Shown: positions 59,905-64,000 of the stretch, in pieces
Layout: each line of letters begins with the position of its first letter
Numbering within the stretch: position 1 is the first letter of the stretch
Assembly (NCBI GenBank): GCA_012719855.1
Contig: JAAXZN010000036.1
Span: 1 to 64,000 of the forward strand
DNA: 64,000 nucleotides
Direction: 5' to 3'
Source of the DNA: Serratia liquefaciens
GTDB lineage: Bacteria; Pseudomonadota; Gammaproteobacteria; Enterobacterales; Enterobacteriaceae
Translations under genes and position numbers: made by a program
Notes under the pieces: generated by a model
Database searches by the model: none
What the model saw: only the letters and a program-made list of their open reading frames with translations
Told to the model about the DNA's origin: nothing

Positions 59905-59971
59905 TGTTGCTGTTTCTCATGATTGGCGGCAGGCAAAACGCGAAGATAACACACCTGCCTTAGGCGGCGGA

Positions 59972-61195
59972 TCAGCTTTCCAGCAATCGCTGCAATAGTA
60001 CGCCGTTGAGCATTGCCCGCTTGGCCAGGGCGAAAGCCCCGATCGCCGAGCGATGATTGAGTTCGGAGGTGACCACCGGCAGGTTCTTGCGGAAGTCCTT
60101 CAGCACCTGAGTATTGATGCAGCTTTGGATCGCCGGCAGCAGCACTTTTTCCGCCTCGGTAATTTCACCGGCGATCACCACTTTCTGCGGATTAAACAGG
60201 TTAATGGCAATGGCTACGGCTTTGCCGAGGTAGCGGCCGACGTGCTCGATCACTTCGCTGGCCAGCAGGTCACCGCGGTTGGCGGCCTTGCAGATGGCGG
60301 AGATGCTGCAGTCGTCGAGTGTCAGCTTGCTGGGGTAGCCCTGAGTCAGTAACTGGCGCACGCGGTGTTCAATCGCGGCATTGGCGGCAACGGTTTCCAG
60401 ACAGCCGAAGTTGCCGCAGTGGCAGCGTTCGCCCAGCGGGGCGATCTGAATATGGCCGATTTCGCCGACGTTGCCGTTATTGCCCAGGAAAATCTGGCCG
60501 TTGACGATAATGCCGGCACCGGTGCCGCGGTGCAGACGTACCAGAATGGAATCTTCACAGTCGCGGGTGGCGCCAAAATAGTGTTCGGCCAAAGCCAGGC
60601 TGCGGATGTCATGGCCAACAAAGCTGGTGACGTTAAAGCGTTGCTGCAGGTTGTCTACCAGCGGCCAGTTGCTGACGCTGATGTGCGGCATGTAGCGCAC
60701 CACACCGAGCGCCGGGTCAACCAGACCGGGCAGGATCACCGCGATGGCGATCAGTTCGCGCAGCTTGCGTTGGTAGTCTTCGATAAACTGCGCAATGGCG
60801 GTGAACAGCGCATTTTCCAGTGTTTCCTGGGTCCTTTCCGGCAGCGGATAGTGCTCTTCACCGAGCGATTTTCCGCTCATGTCGTACAGGGTGATGGTGG
60901 CATCGTGACGGCCAAGGCGTACGGCCACGGTGTGGAAATGCCGGGTTTCGGAGACAATGGAAATGGCGCGGCGGCCGCCGGTAGAGGCTTGCTGATCGAC
61001 TTCTTTGATCAGCCCGCGCTCTAACAGCTGGCGAGTAATTTTAGTGACGCTGGCGGGCGCTAGCTGGCTCAGTTCGGCTATTTGAATGCGCGAGATCGGA
61101 CCCTGTTGGTCGATCAGGCGGTAAACCGCCGCGCCGTTGAGTTGTTTGACTAAGTCAACGTTCCCTATCTGTGCCTGTCCGCCAGTACTCATCAA
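59972..61195 (-). CDS. nagC: N-acetylglucosamine repressor NagC
   Basis: A 407-residue ROK-family repressor. The winged helix at the N-terminus (SRIQIAELSQLAPASVTKIT, about 36-55) binds operators, and the ROK sugar-binding part has the zinc motif GERCHCGNFGCLE. GlcNAc-6-phosphate is the inducer. It represses nagE and nagBACD and, in E. coli, affects glmUS and chitobiose genes. In Serratia it may also touch chitinase expression; this is inference. Gap to nagA is 24 bases. Confidence 0.97.
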   Translation of the reverse strand: MMSTGGQAQIGNVDLVKQLNGAAVYRLIDQQGPISRIQIAELSQLAPASVTKITRQLLERGLIKEVDQQASTGGRRAISIVSETRHFHTVAVRLGRHDATITLYDMSGKSLGEEHYPLPERTQETLENALFTAIAQFIEDYQRKLRELIAIAVILPGLVDPALGVVRYMPHISVSNWPLVDNLQQRFNVTSFVGHDIRSLALAEHYFGATRDCEDSILVRLHRGTGAGIIVNGQIFLGNNGNVGEIGHIQIAPLGERCHCGNFGCLETVAANAAIEHRVRQLLTQGYPSKLTLDDCSISAICKAANRGDLLASEVIEHVGRYLGKAVAIAINLFNPQKVVIAGEITEAEKVLLPAIQSCINTQVLKDFRKNLPVVTSELNHRSAIGAFALAKRAMLNGVLLQRLLES

Positions 61196-61219
61196 TAATT
61201 TTACTCGCTGTTCATGAAA

Positions 61220-62359
61220 TTAAACCTCGTTACCGCTAACGAGCGTTTTGGTGATGCTAAAGTCGCGGGTAAACGCAGTCAGGTTTGCCACCTTACCGGC
61301 TTCGATCGTACCTAAACGATCGTCTACGCCGATAGCACGCGCCGGATAGAGTGTTGCCATACGCAGCGCTTCATCCAACGCGATGCCGACATGTTCAACG
61401 CTGTTTTTCAACGCGTCAATCATGGTCAGCGCAGATCCGCTCAGGGTGCCGTTCTCATCCACGCACAGCCCATCGCGATAGTATATTGTTTTACCGGCGA
61501 AAATAAATTGGTCAATATCGGCACCCGCCGGGGCGGTGGCGTCGGTGACCAGCACCAATTTATCACCTTTCATGCGTTTGGCGTTACGGATACTCGCCCA
61601 GGCCACGTGATGGCCGTCGGCGATAATGCCGGTATAGACTTCAGGCGTGTCGAAAATCGCCCCCATCAGCCCCGGTTCGCGCCCGGTGATATACGGCATG
61701 GCGTTATACAGGTGAGTGGCGAAGGTGATGCCGGCAGCAAAACCGGTGCGGGCCTGTTCGTAAGTCGCATTCGAGTGACCGGCGGACACCACGATACCGG
61801 CGTCGGTCAGCTGCTTGATAAAGTGCGGCTCTACCATTTCCGGCGCCAGCGTCACCTTGGTGATCACATCGGCATTCGCACACAGATAGTCGATCATCTC
61901 TTGGGTTGGCTTGCGGATAAACGCCGGGTTATGGGTGCCTTTTTTCAACGGGCTAAGGTACGGCCCTTCAAGGTGCAGACCCAGCGCCTGGTTCTGGTGC
62001 TTTTTCAGATAAGCGCGCATCACTTCGATGCTGTGCTTCATAAATTCGTCGCTGCTGGTGATCAGCGTCGGCAGATAGCTGGTACAGCCGGATTTTTCGT
62101 TGGCACGCTGCATAATTTCCAGCGTCTCTTCCGAAATGGCGTCCAGAGAATCGTTAAATTGAACGCCGCCGCAGCCGTTAAGCTGCACGTCGATCAAACC
62201 GGGGGCCAGGATAGCGCCACCCAGATCGCGCGTTTCAATGCCGGCCGGCAGTTCAGCCAGCGGGCAAACTCGTTCAATCAGCCCATCAGCGATTACCACT
62301 GCATGGTCGTCAAGTACGTCGTGGCCGGTAAAAATACGGCCGTGGGTTAAAGCGAACAT
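61220..62359 (-). CDS. nagA: N-acetylglucosamine-6-phosphate deacetylase
   Basis: A 379-residue amidohydrolase that removes acetate from GlcNAc-6-phosphate. Metal and substrate motifs are [29 protein letters not shown] and VTDATAPAG. It is 18 bases behind nagB. Product glucosamine-6-phosphate goes to NagB. Standard length. Confidence 0.97.
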   Translation of the reverse strand: MFALTHGRIFTGHDVLDDHAVVIADGLIERVCPLAELPAGIETRDLGGAILAPGLIDVQLNGCGGVQFNDSLDAISEETLEIMQRANEKSGCTSYLPTLITSSDEFMKHSIEVMRAYLKKHQNQALGLHLEGPYLSPLKKGTHNPAFIRKPTQEMIDYLCANADVITKVTLAPEMVEPHFIKQLTDAGIVVSAGHSNATYEQARTGFAAGITFATHLYNAMPYITGREPGLMGAIFDTPEVYTGIIADGHHVAWASIRNAKRMKGDKLVLVTDATAPAGADIDQFIFAGKTIYYRDGLCVDENGTLSGSALTMIDALKNSVEHVGIALDEALRMATLYPARAIGVDDRLGTIEAGKVANLTAFTRDFSITKTLVSGNEV

Positions 62360-62377
62360 CGTAGCCCCCTGCAGGAA

Positions 62378-63178
62378 TTAAAGACTCTTCACGCTTTCCG
62401 CTTCTAATTCGCGGAAATACTTAACGGTTTTGACTTTCAGCTCCATGGTGGATGGCTCATCGCACACCACAACGGCCTTGGCATGCAGCTGCAGGCAGCT
62501 GATGGTCCACATGTGGTTGATGTTGCCTTCCACAGCGGCTTCCAGCGCCTGAGTCTTGGCGTGCCCGGTGACCAGAATCATCACTTCCTCTGCGTCGAGC
62601 AGCGTGCCCACGCCCACGGTCAGTGCAAACTTCGGTACCAGGCTAACGTCGCCGCCAAAGAAGCGGGAGTTGGCGATACGGGTATCTTCGGTCAGGGTTT
62701 TGATGCGAGTGCGCGAGGCCAGAGATGAAGCCGGCTCGTTAAACGCAATATGACCGTCGATGCCAACGCCACCCATGAACAGGTTGATCTTGCCGTAGGA
62801 TTTGATTTTCGCTTCGTACTGGCGGCACTCGGCGTCAACGTCCGGTGCATTACCATTCAGCAGGTTGATATTTTCGCTTGGGATATCAACGTGATCAAAG
62901 AAATTACGGTACATGAAGGTATGATAGCTTTCCGGGTGTTCCTGCGGTAGGCCAACGTATTCATCCATGTTGAAAGTCACCACATGCTTAAAGCTTACTT
63001 CACCTGCTTTGTGCATCGCAATCAGATGTTTGTACGCTTCCAGCGGAGTACCGCCGGTTGGCAGGCCGAGCACAAATGGACGCTCCGCAGTAGGCTTGAA
63101 TGCGTTGATGCGCTGGACGATATGGCGTGCGGCCCATTTGCCGACTTGTGCAGTATCTTTCAGTGGGATAAGTCTCAT
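62378..63178 (-). CDS. nagB: Glucosamine-6-phosphate deaminase
   Basis: A 266-residue hexameric enzyme converting glucosamine-6-phosphate to fructose-6-phosphate and ammonia. Active-site motifs are NMDEYVGLP and [14 protein letters not shown] (catalytic Asp and His). It is the first gene of nagBACD and lies divergent to nagE. Allosteric activation by GlcNAc-6-P is expected; residues for it are in the conserved parts. Confidence 0.97.
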   Translation of the reverse strand: MRLIPLKDTAQVGKWAARHIVQRINAFKPTAERPFVLGLPTGGTPLEAYKHLIAMHKAGEVSFKHVVTFNMDEYVGLPQEHPESYHTFMYRNFFDHVDIPSENINLLNGNAPDVDAECRQYEAKIKSYGKINLFMGGVGIDGHIAFNEPASSLASRTRIKTLTEDTRIANSRFFGGDVSLVPKFALTVGVGTLLDAEEVMILVTGHAKTQALEAAVEGNINHMWTISCLQLHAKAVVVCDEPSTMELKVKTVKYFRELEAESVKSL

Positions 63179-63513
63179 CTAACACCTCTTGGGGTAAGTA
63201 AACTAAAGCTATACTGGTTCGTGCCTGAACGAGAGTCTTAAGCCTAACCCAGGTTTATGATTCTCACGTGATGCGTCAGGTTCGATGATTTTTTTAATGA
63301 TAAAATAAGTTTTGTGTGATGGCTAGCAATGTGGCAGCTTAAGACTGCTTTTTGGTGATATAAATCACAAAAAAGGAGGTTTTAATTTGCGATACGAAAT
63401 AATTTTTTTACACTCCACTTTGTTGTCGTTCGTCCAGAGTTAATCGCAGTGTGTGATGGCGCTAGCGTAAAATATGATAAAGCCCATAAAAGGGCATTAG
63501 GGGGAATATTAAG
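63179..63513. promoter_or_regulatory. nagB-nagE divergent control region with CRP and NagC sites
   Basis: A CRP-like site GGTGA-TATAAA-TCACA lies at 63354-63369. A NagC-like operator is seen at about 63381-63402, with AATTTGCG and CGAAATAAT arms. For nagE, a -10-like TAAAAT box is at about 63469-63474. In E. coli two NagC sites with CRP between them form a repression loop over both promoters; the second NagC site should lie nearer nagB, where an AT-rich stretch (63288-63310) is a weak candidate. Confidence 0.65.
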
Positions 63514-64000
63514 GTGAACATACTCGGCTTTTTCCAAAGATTGGGCAGGTCGTTGCAACTGCCAATCGCAGTACTGCCCGTGGCGGCGCTTTTGCTCCGC
63601 TTCGGCCAGCCCGACTTACTCAATATTTCGTTCATCGCACAGGCCGGTGGATCAATCTTTGATAATTTGGCGTTGATTTTCGCTATCGGTGTGGCAGCAA
63701 CCTGGTCGAAAGACAATGCCGGTTCAGCCGCACTGGCGGGTGCGGTAGGTTACTTCATCCTGACCAAAGCGATGGTCACCATCAACCCGGCGATCAATAT
63801 GGGCGTGCTGGCCGGTATTATTACCGGTCTGGTGGGCGGTGCGGTTTATAACCGCTGGTCCGGCATCAAACTGCCTGAGTTCCTTTCCTTCTTCGGCGGT
63901 AAACGCTTCGTTCCTATCGCCACCGGCTTTTTCTGTTTAATCCTTGCGGCGATCTTTGGTTATATCTGGCCACCGGTTCAGAATGCCATCCACGCCGGCG
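63514..64000 (+). CDS. nagE: PTS N-acetylglucosamine-specific IICBA component, N-terminal part
   Basis: The frame starts with GTG at 63514 and runs out of the window at codon 162. The peptide MNILGFFQRLGRSLQLPIAV, then LPVAALLLRFGQPDLL and NLALIFAIGVAATWSKDNAG, is the start of the EIIC membrane domain of NagE. It imports and phosphorylates GlcNAc. GTG start fits the family start exactly; GGGGG lies about 10 bases upstream. The IIB and IIA domains lie beyond the window. Divergent from nagBACD. Confidence 0.95.
   Translation, partial: MNILGFFQRLGRSLQLPIAVLPVAALLLRFGQPDLLNISFIAQAGGSIFDNLALIFAIGVAATWSKDNAGSAALAGAVGYFILTKAMVTINPAINMGVLAGIITGLVGGAVYNRWSGIKLPEFLSFFGGKRFVPIATGFFCLILAAIFGYIWPPVQNAIHAG

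Overview
The window is a 64 kb piece of a Serratia chromosome (Enterobacterales, Yersiniaceae). The evidence is a chitinase of the Serratia ChiC type, an enterobacterial housekeeping backbone in Escherichia coli order (cspE, crcB, tatE, lipA, lipB, ybeD, dacA, rlpA, mrdB, mrdA, rlmH, rsfS, nadD, holA, lptE, leuS, ybeL, rihA, gltLKJI, lnt, corC, ybeY, ybeZ, miaB, ubiF, a tRNA cluster, asnB, nagDCAB, nagE), three ERIC-type repeats and moderately high GC. The species cannot be fixed from this window alone.

Region 1 (1-10.7 kb) is accessory catabolism. After the tail of an autotransporter and a small lipoprotein comes a divergent 3-hydroxyanthranilate meta-cleavage locus. Seven tightly packed minus-strand genes (nbaH-J-I-G-F-C-D type, mostly with 4-bp ATGA overlaps) face a LysR regulator, an aminomuconate-semialdehyde dehydrogenase (nbaE type) and an aromatic-acid MFS transporter. 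Together they form a full route from 3-hydroxyanthranilate to pyruvate and acetyl-CoA. An almost identical palindromic element lies upstream of both the nbaH operon and nbaE and is a good candidate for the regulator's operator.

Region 2 (10.7-15.7 kb) is a loose accessory zone. It holds a small membrane protein, two paralogous CPxC/CPxC zinc-ribbon miniproteins, a flavodoxin-like protein, a membrane diguanylate cyclase, a cold-shock-domain protein with an extra C-terminal domain, the tail of a dead LysR gene, three terminator-ended stretches that could encode small RNAs, and an ERIC element carrying an insertion of nearly 80 bp.

Region 3 (15.8-22.3 kb) holds a VOC protein and a six-gene minus-strand operon: M20 amidohydrolase, LLM flavin monooxygenase, solute-binding protein, GNAT acetyltransferase, permease and ATPase. 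This gene content matches the Bacillus yxeKLMNOP system and predicts uptake of S-modified cysteines followed by N-acetylation, oxidative C-S cleavage and deacetylation.

Region 4 (22.6-29.3 kb) contains cspE, a TetR/MFS efflux pair, crcB with a clear fluoride riboswitch, a DgcC/AdrA-type diguanylate cyclase, tatE, and the lipoate genes lipB-lipA with ybeD. Region 5 (29.3-40.7 kb) is the cell-wall elongation, ribosome and leuS block. Region 6 (41-53.4 kb) carries ybeL, an azoreductase with an unusual tail, rihA, the glutamate/aspartate ABC transporter, lnt-corC-ybeY-ybeZ, a PhnA-like gene and miaB. Region 7 (53.6-64 kb) has ubiF, five tRNAs (Met, Leu, Gln, Met, Gln) behind a strong stable-RNA type promoter, asnB, chiC, nagDCAB and the start of nagE. 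Chitin hydrolysis thus sits directly beside N-acetylglucosamine catabolism.
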